Assembly (NCBI RefSeq): GCF_000526315.1
Contig: NZ_JAFV01000001.1
Location: 496,001-560,000, forward strand
Source of the DNA: Methylopila sp. 73B
GTDB lineage: Bacteria; Pseudomonadota; Alphaproteobacteria; Rhizobiales; Methylopilaceae
Direction of reading: 5' to 3'
DNA: 64,000 bases
Every line of letters starts with the position of its first letter. The stretch's first letter is position 1. Of this stretch, positions 25,972-38,084 are shown in pieces. The notes beneath the pieces were generated by a model. That model worked only from the letters and a program-made list of their open reading frames with translations. It did no database searches and was not told the DNA's origin. A program made the position numbers and the translations under genes.

Positions 25972-26936
25972 GCTCAGCGCCTTCCCGTCATCATCGCCTT
26001 GTCATTCTCGGCTCCGGCCCGGCCGGCTGGACCGCCGCGGTCTATGCGGCGCGCGCGATGCTGGAGCCCCTGGTGATCTCCGGCCTGCAGCCGGGCGGCC
26101 AGCTCACCATCACGACCGACGTCGAGAACTACCCCGGCTTCGCCGAGCCGATCCAGGGCCCTTGGCTGATGGAGCAGATGCAGACCCAGGCCGAGCGGAT
26201 GGGGACCAAGACCCTGTTCGACCATGTCGCGAAGGTCGACCTGTCGCGGCGGCCCTTCGTGCTGGAGACCGAGTCCGCCGGGACGATCACCTGCGACGCG
26301 CTGGTGATCGCGACGGGCGCCCAGGCCAAGTGGCTCGGCCTCGAGAGCGAGGAGCATTTCAAGGGCTACGGCGTCTCCGCCTGCGCCACCTGCGACGGCT
26401 TCTTCTTCAAGAACAAGCAGGTCGTCGTGGTCGGCGGCGGCAACACCGCGGTCGAGGAGGCGCTGTTCCTGACCAACTTCGCCTCCAAGGTCACGGTCGT
26501 GCACCGCCGCGAAGGCTTCCGCGCCGAACGCATCCTGCAGGACCGCCTGTTCGCGCATCCGAAGGTCGAGGTGGTGTGGAACGCCGCCGTCGCCGAGATC
26601 CTCGGCGGCGGAACGCCTCCGAAGGTGCACGGCGTGAAGCTTGTCGATACGCGGACGGGCCAGCCGAGCGAGCTCGCCTGCGACGGCGTGTTCGTGGCGA
26701 TCGGCCACGCGCCGGCGACCGAGCTGTTCCGGGGGCAGGTCGACACCCGGCCCTCCGGCTATCTCGCGGTGAAGCCAGGCACGTCCTTCACCAACATTCC
26801 TGGCGTGTTCGCCGCGGGCGACGTCGCCGACGAGACTTACCGGCAGGCCGTGACGGCGGCCGGCATGGGCTGCATGGCCGCGCTCGACGCCGAGCGGTTC
26901 CTTGCGGCCGAAGAGGCCGCGCGGCAAGCCGCGTGA
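25968..26936 (+). CDS. trxB: Thioredoxin reductase
   Basis: A 322-residue FAD/NADPH flavoenzyme that reduces thioredoxin. G-S-G-P-A-G-W-T-A-A is the FAD-binding site near residue 16, C-A-T-C is the redox-active disulfide, V-G-G-G-N-T-A-V-E-E the NADPH site and A-A-G-D-V the second FAD motif. Four-nt overlap with the ELM1 gene. The trxB-LysR-(lrp) neighbourhood is conserved in Rhizobiales. Confidence 0.95.
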   Translation: MSSAPSRHHRLVILGSGPAGWTAAVYAARAMLEPLVISGLQPGGQLTITTDVENYPGFAEPIQGPWLMEQMQTQAERMGTKTLFDHVAKVDLSRRPFVLETESAGTITCDALVIATGAQAKWLGLESEEHFKGYGVSACATCDGFFFKNKQVVVVGGGNTAVEEALFLTNFASKVTVVHRREGFRAERILQDRLFAHPKVEVVWNAAVAEILGGGTPPKVHGVKLVDTRTGQPSELACDGVFVAIGHAPATELFRGQVDTRPSGYLAVKPGTSFTNIPGVFAAGDVADETYRQAVTAAGMGCMAALDAERFLAAEEAARQAA

Positions 26937-26999
26937 CACGACGACCGGGCTGACGCGGCGGACGCCGCGCGCCGACACGCCAAGAGGAGGGCGGCCGTC

Positions 27000-27920
27000 A
27001 TGGTCGGTCCGGCCTATGAGGGGGAACGGATGGACTGGGACAAGCTGCGGATCTTCCACGCGGCCGCCGACGCAGGCAGCTTCACGCGCGCCGGCGAGGT
27101 CATGGGCCTCAGCCAGTCCGCCGTCAGCCGCCAGGTCTCCGCGCTCGAGCACGAGCTGAAGGTCCCGCTGTTCCATCGGCACGCGCGCGGGCTGATCCTG
27201 ACGGAGCAGGGCGAGATGCTGTTCCGCACCACCCAGGACGTGTTTTCCAAGCTCGAGGCGGCGCGCTCGATCCTCACCGACAGCCGGGAGCGGCCGAACG
27301 GCGTGCTGCGCGTCACCACCACGCTCGGCCTCGGGACCGGCTGGCTGAGCTCGAAGCTCGGCGAGTTCATGGAGCTCTACCCCGACATCCAGCTTCATCT
27401 GATCCTCACGGACGACGAGCTCGACCTGTCGATGCGCGAGGCGGACGTCGCGATCCGATTGCGTCAGCCGACGCAGCCCGACCTGATCCAGCGGCGCCTG
27501 TTCACGGTGCATTACCACGTCTGCGCCTCGACCGATTACCTCAAGCGCCACGGCCGGCCGACGAGCGTCGCAGACCTTGACAGCCACCGCCTGATCGAGT
27601 TCGGCGGCCCGGTGCCGCCGTTCCTGCAGAGCATCAACTGGCTGATCACAGCCAATCGCAGCCCCAAGAGCCCGCGCCCCGCCGGCCTCGTCATCAACAG
27701 CGTGGCGGCGATCAAGCAGGCCTGCGAGCGCGGCATCGGTCTCGCGGTGCTGCCGGACTACTTCGTGGAGCCCGAATCGCAGCTCGTCCGCGTGCTCGGC
27801 GACGCGGAGATGCCCACGCTCGACGCCTACTTCGTCTATCCGGAAGAGCTGAAGAACGTGGCGCGCATCAACGTGTTCCGCGACTTCCTGCTCGCGAAGG
27901 CGCAGCGCTGGTCGTATTGA
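27000..27920 (+). CDS. lsrB: LysR-family regulator of the LsrB/VtlR type
   Basis: A 306-residue LysR regulator, with MDWDKLRIFHAAADAG starting at a second possible ATG (27030). The N-terminal winged helix-turn-helix has G-L-S-Q-S-A-V-S-R-Q-V-S; the effector domain follows. Location directly after trxB and the M-D-W-D-K-L-R start are typical of Sinorhizobium LsrB / Brucella and Agrobacterium VtlR, which control AbcR sRNAs, oxidative stress and envelope functions. A candidate AbcR-like sRNA lies downstream here, reinforcing the call. Orthology is by recall and context. Confidence 0.85.
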   Translation: MVGPAYEGERMDWDKLRIFHAAADAGSFTRAGEVMGLSQSAVSRQVSALEHELKVPLFHRHARGLILTEQGEMLFRTTQDVFSKLEAARSILTDSRERPNGVLRVTTTLGLGTGWLSSKLGEFMELYPDIQLHLILTDDELDLSMREADVAIRLRQPTQPDLIQRRLFTVHYHVCASTDYLKRHGRPTSVADLDSHRLIEFGGPVPPFLQSINWLITANRSPKSPRPAGLVINSVAAIKQACERGIGLAVLPDYFVEPESQLVRVLGDAEMPTLDAYFVYPEELKNVARINVFRDFLLAKAQRWSY

Positions 27921-28109
27921 CGCAGGCTTCAGGCGTCAGGGCGGCGTCACCGCGACGAGAACCAAGACCTGGTCAGCCCGCGGCCTGAAGGCGACGGTTT
28001 ATGTCCTTGGACAGCCTGTCGAAACACCGTCAATAGGCGCGATCTATCGCTCGACGTGCACAGTTATTGATCTATCTGCGCTCATATGGCGCCTAGTTTG
28101 TCAGCAAAT

Positions 28110-28124
28110 GCATAGCGGTTATGC
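28110..28124. promoter_or_regulatory. Inverted repeat upstream of the candidate sRNA
   Basis: GCATA (28110-28114) and TATGC (28120-28124) are exact inverted arms with a 5-nt spacer, about where an activator of the sRNA promoter would bind. A TTGTCA resembling a -35 element lies at 28098-28103. LysR-type binding by LsrB/VtlR is a guess. Confidence 0.35.
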
Positions 28125-28134
28125 CGTTCGGCGC

Positions 28135-28306
28135 ATTGCGTGGCCGACAAGCGCCGCGCATTTTCCTCCCATGCTAACTGCGATCTGGCCGCGCGACCTC
28201 CTCCTGCGCGGCCGCAATTGGCTGTTCCCCTCAGGATCAGGCGCGCGTCCCCTCGCGGCCGGTCCCAAACTTTCCAGCCGGATCTCGTCGAGGTCCGGCT
28301 TTTTTT
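28135..28306 (+). ncRNA. Candidate AbcR-like (alpha-r15) trans-acting sRNA
   Basis: Between lsrB/vtlR and lrp lies ~500 nt with no protein gene but clear RNA structure. TTTTCCTCCC occurs at 28161-28170. Next comes a hairpin with stem GGCCGCGC/GCGCGGCC (28187-28194, 28206-28213) and an 11-nt loop with CCTCCTCC (anti-Shine-Dalgarno). A C-rich single-stranded part follows, then an intrinsic terminator 28276-28300 with seven T. AbcR sRNAs of Rhizobiales repress transporter mRNAs through such CCUCC motifs, and one copy is often next to vtlR. The 5' end is an estimate. Confidence 0.65.
28276..28306 (+). terminator. Intrinsic terminator of the candidate sRNA
   Basis: AGCCGGA (28276-28282) pairs with TCCGGCT (28294-28300), with an inner CTC/GAG pairing, followed by TTTTTTT. 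Confidence 0.9.
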
Positions 28307-28426
28307 ATCCCGCGCCACATCACGTCGCCGCGGTGTTCGCACTTGCGCCGGGTGAGCTCTTGAGTTCAGAAGGGCGCCCGACTACACCGGTGCATTGTTG
28401 CATCGCACCATTCGGATGCCCGCCGC

Positions 28427-28900
28427 ATGCGTGGACGTTTCGACGCCATCGATCTCAAGATCATGAGCGAGTTGCAGGCGGACGGCCGGATGACCAACGT
28501 GGAGTTGGCCCGGCGCGTCGGCATTTCCGCACCGCCGTGTCTCAGGCGCGTGCGCGCGCTCGAGGAGGCCGACGCCATCCGCGGCTACCGCGCGCTGCTC
28601 GACGAGCGCAAGCTCGGCTTCGAGGTGACGGCCTTCGCGATGGTGCAGCTCGCCGGCAATTCGGAGCTCGACCGGGCCGAGTTCGAGGCCCGGGTGCGGG
28701 ACTGGTCGACGGTGCGCGAGTGCCACATGCTCTCGGGCGAGGTCGACTTCATGCTGAAGTGCGTCGCGCGGGACCTCACGAGCTTCCAGAACTTCGTGAT
28801 CGAGCTGACTGCGGCGAAGAACGTCAGGTCGGTGAAGACCGCGCTCGCGCTCGGCCAGGTCAAGAACGAGGCCACCGCGCCGTTCGACGGCGCGAGCTGA
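28427..28900 (+). CDS. Lrp/AsnC family transcriptional regulator
   Basis: A 157-residue regulator: helix-turn-helix M-T-N-V-E-L-A-R-R-V-G-I-S-A-P-P-C-L-R-R-V at residues ~22-42 and a C-terminal RAM ligand-binding domain ending V-R-S-V-K-T-A-L-A-L. Sequence resembles the short Lrp found beside trxB-lsrB in rhizobia, thought to respond to amino acids. The gene is preceded by the candidate sRNA and is probably transcribed from its own promoter. Confidence 0.9.
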   Translation: MRGRFDAIDLKIMSELQADGRMTNVELARRVGISAPPCLRRVRALEEADAIRGYRALLDERKLGFEVTAFAMVQLAGNSELDRAEFEARVRDWSTVRECHMLSGEVDFMLKCVARDLTSFQNFVIELTAAKNVRSVKTALALGQVKNEATAPFDGAS

Positions 28901-29035
28901 CGCCGGCCGGAGCCGTCTCTTCCGGCAATCCGGTTCGGGCGCACTCGATCTTTTTAGGGATCGGTTCGACGTTTCGACCGTTGTGATTGTGAAGGCTCGC
29001 CCTGCGGGCCACGATCGTTACGGAGAGGCCGCGAC

Positions 29036-29206
29036 ATGACTACCGCCCAGACCAACACCCCGCCGCCCGGCGCCGTCACCGAAAAGGTGACGCCCGTAGA
29101 AGCCAAGCAGGGCACCGACGCGCCGAAGGGCATGCCCGTCGTGCTCGGCGTCGGCATCCTCGGCGCGGTCGTCGCCATGTTCTTGGCCTGGATGTTCATT
29201 TTCTGA
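29036..29206 (+). CDS. 56-aa single-span membrane peptide
   Basis: ATG 29036 with GGAGAGG about 8 nt upstream; 56 residues. Residues 1-32 are Pro/Thr/Lys-rich and soluble; residues ~33-56 form one hydrophobic helix (V-V-L-G-V-G-I-L-G-A-V-V-A-M-F-L-A-W-M-F-I-F) at the very C-terminus, so it is probably tail-anchored. It is followed 30 nt later by a terminator shared with greA. No family recognised. Confidence 0.65.
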   Translation: MTTAQTNTPPPGAVTEKVTPVEAKQGTDAPKGMPVVLGVGILGAVVAMFLAWMFIF

Positions 29207-29235
29207 CGATCGCCGATCGTCGAAGTCCGCGACGC

Positions 29236-29265
29236 AAAACGGCCCGCCTTCCGGCGGGCCGTTTT
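29236..29265. terminator. Bidirectional intrinsic terminator
   Basis: AAAACGGCCCGCC and GGCGGGCCGTTTT pair around a TTCC loop, giving T-runs on both strands. It serves the small membrane-peptide gene (+) and the convergent greA (-). Confidence 0.9.
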
Positions 29266-29300
29266 CGTTCGATCAGGGGCTCAGGGCCCAATCCGCGACC

Positions 29301-29774
29301 TCAGGCGAAGCGGATCTTCAGGACTTCGTAGCTCTTGCCGCCGCCGGGGGTCACCACCTCCACCGTGTCGCCGACTTTCTTGCCGACGAGGGCGCGGGCG
29401 ATCGGGGAGCCGATCGAGACCCGGCCGTTCTTCACGTCCGACTCGGGCTCGCCGACGATCTGATAGACCTTCTCCTCCTCGGTGTCCTCGTCGATGAGGG
29501 TCACCGTGGCGCCGAAGGTGATGAGATCGCCCTTCAGCTTGGTCAGGTCGATGATCTCGGCGCGCGCGATCATGCTTTCGAGCTCCGCGATGCGGCCCTC
29601 GTTGAGGCTCTGCTGTTCCTTGGCCGCGTGGTACTCGGCGTTCTCGGACAGGTCGCCGTGCGAGCGAGCCTCGGCGATCGCCGCGATGATCCGCGGGCGC
29701 TCGCTGGACGCTCGGTGTTTGAGCTCCGCCTCAAGCGCGACGTGGCCTGCGGCGGTCATCGGGATCTTGTCCAT
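29301..29774 (-). CDS. greA: Transcription elongation factor GreA
   Basis: A 157-residue factor that stimulates transcript cleavage by backtracked RNA polymerase. M-D-K-I-P-M-T at ATG 29774 is the family start; the upstream extension is not conserved. An N-terminal coiled coil contains the acidic tip D-L-S-E-N-A-E-Y (Asp and Glu chelate Mg in the polymerase active site), and the FKBP-like C-terminal domain carries [11 protein letters not shown]. It lies downstream of carB on the same strand, as in many Alphaproteobacteria. Confidence 0.96.
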   Translation of the reverse strand: MDKIPMTAAGHVALEAELKHRASSERPRIIAAIAEARSHGDLSENAEYHAAKEQQSLNEGRIAELESMIARAEIIDLTKLKGDLITFGATVTLIDEDTEEEKVYQIVGEPESDVKNGRVSIGSPIARALVGKKVGDTVEVVTPGGGKSYEVLKIRFA

Positions 29775-29884
29775 TTCCGTCTCTCTCAAAACAAAGCGAC
29801 GCCCCGCCCCGTGGAGAGGTCCAGGGGACGAGGCTTCGGACTTCGGGAGCGTCGCCGGCCGGCGCGACGTTCCGAGCGGAGGGC

Positions 29885-33226
<3,342 letters not shown>

Positions 33227-33412
33227 GGGGCAGGCTTTCCGGGTCCGCGTTGAACGCGCGTGGGGACGGTGGTCCCCGCGTTTTCGGCGCGTGGCTCGTG
33301 GGGATCGATTGCGTGGCTGAGCGCGTCCAATACACAGTCCCGGCGGGGCAGGGAAGGCGTCATGTCGCTCGACGGCCCCTCGCGCGCCGCATCATCCCGG
33401 AGAAACGGCCCA

Positions 33413-34210
33413 ATGACCACGCCATCGACCGCCCGCCGCACCGTTCTCGTCACCGGGGCATCGTCGGGAATCGGCGTCGAGCTCGCCCGGCTCTTCGCCG
33501 CCAACGGCGACGACCTGCTGCTGGTCGCCCGGCGGGAGGATCGTCTGAAGGCGCTCGCGGGCGAGCTCACCGCGCGCCATGAAATCAACGCGCACGTCTT
33601 CGCCGCCGATCTCGCCGCGCCCGACGGCTCGAAAGAGCTCGCCCTCGCCGTCGGTCGCGCCGGCCACGTCGTGGACGTGCTGGTGAACAACGCGGGCTTC
33701 GGGCTGCGGGGGACCTTCGCGAAGCTCCCGCTCGACCGGCAGCTCGAGATGATCGCGGTCAACGTCACCGCGCCGACCGCGCTGGCCGGCCTCTTTCTCC
33801 GCGGGATGCTGGCCAGGGGTCGCGGCGGGATCCTGAACGTCGCCTCGCTCGCGGCCTTCCAGGCCGGCCCCAACATGGCGGTCTACTACGCCACCAAGGC
33901 CTATCTGCTGTCGCTGTCGGAGGCGCTCCACGAGGAGGCGCGGGCGAAGGGCGTCACGGTGACCGCGCTGTGCCCCGGCCCGGTGCCGACGGAGTTTTCC
34001 TCCGTCGCCGATCTCGGCGGCACGCGGCTGTTCAAGGTCGGGGTGGTCTCGGCCGAGGCGGTGGCGAAGGCGGGCTTCGACGGCTTCCAGAAGCGCCAGG
34101 CGATCGTGATCCCCGGCGGCATGTCGAAGGTCAGCGCGCTGATGACCCGCCTCGTGCCTCGCGGCGTCACGCGCCGGATCGCGGAAGCGCTTCAGGACGT
34201 GAAGGAGTGA
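33413..34210 (+). CDS. Short-chain dehydrogenase/reductase of unknown substrate
   Basis: A 265-residue Rossmann enzyme from ATG 33413 (an ATG at 33362 would add 17 residues). T-G-A-S-S-G-I-G near residue 15 binds NAD(P); N-N-A-G, catalytic Ser in N-V-A-S-L-A and Y-Y-A-T-K-A-Y with catalytic Tyr and Lys are all present. The pattern fits the DltE/YqjQ-like classical SDRs, often annotated as acyl or polyketide oxidoreductases. Divergent from carB across 186 nt. Substrate cannot be deduced. Confidence 0.88.
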   Translation: MTTPSTARRTVLVTGASSGIGVELARLFAANGDDLLLVARREDRLKALAGELTARHEINAHVFAADLAAPDGSKELALAVGRAGHVVDVLVNNAGFGLRGTFAKLPLDRQLEMIAVNVTAPTALAGLFLRGMLARGRGGILNVASLAAFQAGPNMAVYYATKAYLLSLSEALHEEARAKGVTVTALCPGPVPTEFSSVADLGGTRLFKVGVVSAEAVAKAGFDGFQKRQAIVIPGGMSKVSALMTRLVPRGVTRRIAEALQDVKE

Positions 34211-34249
34211 GGATGGGGGCGGTTTCGGGGTCGCAGAGCGAGGCGCGTT

Positions 34250-34402
34250 CCCCTCCCCTTTGCGGGGAGGGGTTAGGGGTGGGGGAGGTCCCGAAAGAGT
34301 CCCGACGCGACATGGCGACTGGCTCCGTCACGCGCGTCCGTGGGGCAGTTCTATGCTGCGCCACCCCCACCCCTAACCCCTCCCCGCAGGGGGGAGGGGG
34401 AT
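34250..34402. repeat. GC-rich inverted repeat pair, copy 2
   Basis: TCCCCTCCCCTTTGCGGGGA then GGGGTTAGGGGTGGGGG (34249-34286), and the inverted arm CCACCCCCACCCCTAACCCC then TCCCCGC-AGGGGGGAGGGGG (34361-34402), with about 75 nt between. It matches the copy at 19520-19675 in arm sequence and spacing, and again sits between convergent genes. Confidence 0.78.
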
Positions 34403-34422
34403 CAAGGTTGCGCGTCTGCAGC

Positions 34423-34449
34423 CAAACAAAATGGGCGGCCGAGCCGCCC
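34423..34449 (-). terminator. Intrinsic terminator of the DUF2852 gene
   Basis: On the minus strand GGGCGGC (34449-34443) pairs with GCCGCCC (34439-34433) around a 3-nt loop, followed by ATTTTGTTT. Confidence 0.75.
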
Positions 34450-34473
34450 TTTCCGTTGTCTCGGCCCGAGCGC

Positions 34474-34965
<492 letters not shown>

Positions 34966-35225
34966 GCTTCAGTCTCCGGCAGGCCGCGCGAGAAGGGGGC
35001 GTCGCGGCGGTATCAGGCTGAGGATCTACGTGGCGACGGGCGTGGCCGGCTTCAAGATCAGGCGCGAACCGACCTCCGCCATTCTGGTCGCCGCGCGGGA
35101 GCGCCCCATTTTACCGACCTGCGAGGGGTGTTGGCCGCAACGCCCACGCGCGCGTGATCGCGTCACATGCGTGAGACGAATCGCGACTAGACCGAGGATT
35201 AGGCAACGGCGCGGAGGGCCGCTCA

Positions 35226-36038
35226 GTGTCGGAATCTGAAGAAGGTCGGCGCTTCAGGGCGTTGTTCATCTCCGACGTCCATCTCGGGACGAAAGGATGC
35301 CAGGCCGAGCTGCTGCTCGACTTCCTGCGCGACCACGACGCCGACGTGATCTACCTCGTGGGCGACATCATCGACGGCTGGCGCCTCAAGCAGAGCTGGT
35401 ACTGGCCGCAGTCGCACAACGACGTCGTGCAGAAGCTGCTGCGCAAGGGCCGGAAGGGCGCGCGCATCATCTACCTTCCCGGCAACCACGACGAATTCCT
35501 GCGGACCTATTACGGCTCGCACTTCGGCGGCATCGAGGTGATGGAGACCGCAATCCACGAGAGCGCGACAGGCAAACGCTACCTCGTCATCCACGGCGAT
35601 TTCTTCGACGTGGTGGTGCGGCACGCCAAGTGGCTGGCCTTCCTCGGCGACTGGGCCTACGAGACCGCGCTGACCGTCAACACCTACGTCAACATGGTCC
35701 GGCGCAAGCTCGGCTTCCCCTACTGGTCGCTGTCGGCCTGGGCGAAGCTGAAGGTGAAGAACGCGGTCAACTTCATCGGCCAGTTCGAGGAGACGCTGTC
35801 GGCCGAGGCGCACAAGCAGGAGGTGGACGGCGTGATCTGCGGGCACATCCACCACGCCGCCATGCGCGACATCAACGGCGTCGCCTACGTCAACACCGGC
35901 GACTGGGTTGAAAGCTGCACCGCTGTGGCTGAGAATTACGACGGCAGCTTCGAGTTGATCCGCTGGACCGAGAGCCGGCCCGAGGTCCAGGCCCCGATCG
36001 TCGAAGCGGCCCCGCGCGGCATCCGCGCCGCCGCCTGA
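35226..36038 (+). CDS. plcP: Metallophosphoesterase, probable phospholipase C of lipid remodelling (PlcP)
   Basis: A 270-residue calcineurin-like phosphoesterase starting at GTG 35226 with GGAGGG upstream. Metal-binding motifs are S-D-V-H-L-G, G-D-I-I-D-G-W, G-N-H-D, H-G-D and G-H-I-H. Databases often label such proteins UDP-2,3-diacylglucosamine diphosphatase (LpxH-like). The downstream glycosyltransferase matches the plcP-agt pair known from Agrobacterium, Sinorhizobium and marine bacteria, where PlcP converts phospholipids to diacylglycerol under phosphate limitation. I prefer PlcP because of the pair; LpxH-like hydrolysis is the alternative. Confidence 0.8.
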   Translation: MSESEEGRRFRALFISDVHLGTKGCQAELLLDFLRDHDADVIYLVGDIIDGWRLKQSWYWPQSHNDVVQKLLRKGRKGARIIYLPGNHDEFLRTYYGSHFGGIEVMETAIHESATGKRYLVIHGDFFDVVVRHAKWLAFLGDWAYETALTVNTYVNMVRRKLGFPYWSLSAWAKLKVKNAVNFIGQFEETLSAEAHKQEVDGVICGHIHHAAMRDINGVAYVNTGDWVESCTAVAENYDGSFELIRWTESRPEVQAPIVEAAPRGIRAAA

Positions 36039-36072
36039 CACCTTCCACGCGCGTAGGAGCGCTGCTTCGTTC

Positions 36073-37101
36073 ATGCGCGTTCTCGTCGTCACCGACGCAT
36101 GGCGGCCCCAGGTCAACGGGGTCGTGCGGACCATCGAGCATCTAATCGAACAGGCGCCGGCCTTCGGCGTCGAGATCGAGCTGCTGACGCCCGAGCGCTT
36201 CCGCACGCTGCCGATGCCGACCTATCCGGAAATCCGGCTGTCGCTCGCCCGCGCCGGGGCCGTCGCCAAGATGATCGCCGCGGCGAACGTCGACCACGTC
36301 CATATCTCGACCGAGGGGCCGCTCGGCATCGCCGCCCGGCGGGCTTGCCTCAAGGTCGGCCGTCCCTTCACCACGAGCTATCACACCCGCTTCCCGGAGT
36401 ACGTGCGCAGCCGCGCGCCGATTCCGGAGCGCTGGACCTACGCCTGGCTCCGCCGCTTCCACAACGCCGGCGCGGGCACCATGGTCGCGACCGCCTCGCT
36501 CCGGCGCGAGCTCGCCGCGCGCGGGTTCGATCGCCTGATGCATTGGACGCGCGGCGTCGACGCCGACCGCTTCCGCCCGAATCCGGAAGCTCGCGCCTTC
36601 GGCCTGCCGCGGCCGATCTTTCTCTATGTCGGGCGCGTCGCGACGGAGAAGAACATCGAGGGCTTCCTGTCGCTCGACCTGCCGGGCTCGAAGGTGGTGG
36701 TCGGCGACGGCCCGTCCCGGGCCGAGCTCGAAGCGACGTTTCCGGACGCGCATTTCACCGGCACGCTGGAGGGCGACGCGCTCGCCGAGGCCTACGCCTC
36801 GTCCGACGTGTTCGTGTTCCCGAGCCTGACCGACACCTTCGGGATCGTGGTGCTGGAGGCGCTTGCCTCCGGCGTGCCGGTCGCGGCGTTTCCCGTCACC
36901 GGCCCGCTCGACATCCTGGAAGGCTCCGGCGCCGGCGCGCTGGACGAAGACCTGCGGGCCGCGGCGCTGGCGGCGCTCGAGATCCCGCGCGAGCGGGCCC
37001 GCGCCTTCGCGCTGACGCAGGGCTGGAAGGAGGCGACGGCGCTGTTCGTCGCCAACGTCCGCGAGGTCATCGCGCGGACGACGCCGGATCGGGCGGCGTA
37101 A
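36073..37101 (+). CDS. agt: GT4-family glycosyltransferase, probable diacylglycerol glycosyltransferase (Agt)
   Basis: A 342-residue GT-B fold enzyme. N-terminal R-V-L-V-V-T-D-A-W-R-P-Q-V-N-G-V-V-R-T is the acceptor-side motif of GT4 enzymes; the donor side has P-I-F-L-Y-V-G-R-V-A-T-E-K-N and F-P-S-L-T-D-T-F-G-I-V-V-L-E-A-L-A-S-G (EX7E-like). In Agrobacterium, Agt next to PlcP makes glycosyl-diacylglycerols that replace phospholipids under phosphate starvation. It follows plcP by 34 nt. Sugar donor is not deducible. Confidence 0.8.
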   Translation: MRVLVVTDAWRPQVNGVVRTIEHLIEQAPAFGVEIELLTPERFRTLPMPTYPEIRLSLARAGAVAKMIAAANVDHVHISTEGPLGIAARRACLKVGRPFTTSYHTRFPEYVRSRAPIPERWTYAWLRRFHNAGAGTMVATASLRRELAARGFDRLMHWTRGVDADRFRPNPEARAFGLPRPIFLYVGRVATEKNIEGFLSLDLPGSKVVVGDGPSRAELEATFPDAHFTGTLEGDALAEAYASSDVFVFPSLTDTFGIVVLEALASGVPVAAFPVTGPLDILEGSGAGALDEDLRAAALAALEIPRERARAFALTQGWKEATALFVANVREVIARTTPDRAA

Positions 37102-37152
37102 GCTCATGGGAAGCTTCGCCACAGAGGCCGGCTTCCCTTGCCAACGACGCCT

Positions 37153-37974
37153 TCAGGCGAACAGCAGCGCCTTCTCGACGTCCGACAGGCTTTCCAGCAG
37201 CGCGCGGGACAGCGGGCCGGGAGCGAGCGGGCGGGGCGGGGTCATGCGCTCCTCGGCGGCGCGCGACCACGCCGGCGGGATCGCAGGCTGAGGGGCGCGC
37301 GGCGGAAGCTGCGGCGCGGCGCGTTGCGCGCGCGCCTGCATGCGGGCCTGCGCGGCGCGGATGCGCGCCTCGCGCTTCGCTTCCCGCGTCGCGGCCGCGT
37401 CGTCGGCCGGCGGCGTCCGGACGGGCTCGGGAGCGGAAGCCGGCTCCGGCTTCGGCTCATCGACCGCTTTGGGAGCCCGAGCGAAGGTCAGCTGCGGGGG
37501 CGGAAGGCGGGCCGGCTCGGGGACGACCTCCGGGGCGGCGAGGGCGGACGCCTCGGGCGTGGAAGCGGGCTCGGCCTCGGGCGGTTGCGCGACGCCAGCC
37601 GCGACGTTCCGGACGGCGGCGATGGCGCGCTCGAGCGTCGCGATGCGGCTGACCGCCAGTTCGACGCGCTCCTCCGCCTCGGCCGGCGCGTCGAGGGCGG
37701 ACCGCAGCCGCGAGGCGGCGTCCGCGAGCTTCGCGAGCGTCGGCGCGATGCGCTCGATCTGTGGTTCGGGCTCCGGCGGCGGCGGCGCGGGCAGGACGCG
37801 CGTTTCGGCGATGCGGCCCTCGAGCCGGCCGAGCGCCTCGAGGATCTCGCCGGTGTCGGCGGCCCGGTTGCGCCGGGCGAACTCAGCCAGGAACCAGCGG
37901 CCGCGCTCCGTCTCCATGACCGCCTGCTCGATCGACTCGTAGTCGTCGAGGGTGAGCGGGGAGGGAGGGTTCAT
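37153..37974 (-). CDS. Hypothetical protein with conserved N-terminal segment and Pro/Ala-rich middle
   Basis: A 273-residue protein from ATG 37974 (the frame extends to 38013). Residues ~6-40 (L-D-D-Y-E-S-I-E-Q-A-V-M-E-T-E-R-G-R-W-F-L-A-E-F-A-R-R-N-R) look conserved; I recall similar starts in Hyphomicrobiales proteins without assigned function. Then come helical segments with I-L-E-A-L-G-R-L-E and L-A-D-A-A-S-R-L, a long Pro/Ala-rich linker (~125-235) and a C-terminal L-S-R-A-L-L-E-S-L-S-D-V-E-K-A-L-L-F-A. No signal peptide. Convergent with agt. Confidence 0.75.
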   Translation of the reverse strand: MNPPSPLTLDDYESIEQAVMETERGRWFLAEFARRNRAADTGEILEALGRLEGRIAETRVLPAPPPPEPEPQIERIAPTLAKLADAASRLRSALDAPAEAEERVELAVSRIATLERAIAAVRNVAAGVAQPPEAEPASTPEASALAAPEVVPEPARLPPPQLTFARAPKAVDEPKPEPASAPEPVRTPPADDAAATREAKREARIRAAQARMQARAQRAAPQLPPRAPQPAIPPAWSRAAEERMTPPRPLAPGPLSRALLESLSDVEKALLFA

Positions 37975-38084
37975 CGCACTGGGCTCCGCTGCGCCGGGCG
38001 GGAGGGGTCCCAAACGCCGCGCAACGCTTGAGCCTTACAGGGATTCGCCCAACTTGTGAGCCGCCTCCGATCGTTCTAGGCGCG

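Noticed and set aside
35154-35167. GTGA-N5-TCAC as a CRP-like site upstream of plcP
   Set aside because: The spacer and flanks do not match CRP/FNR consensus and the palindrome is short.
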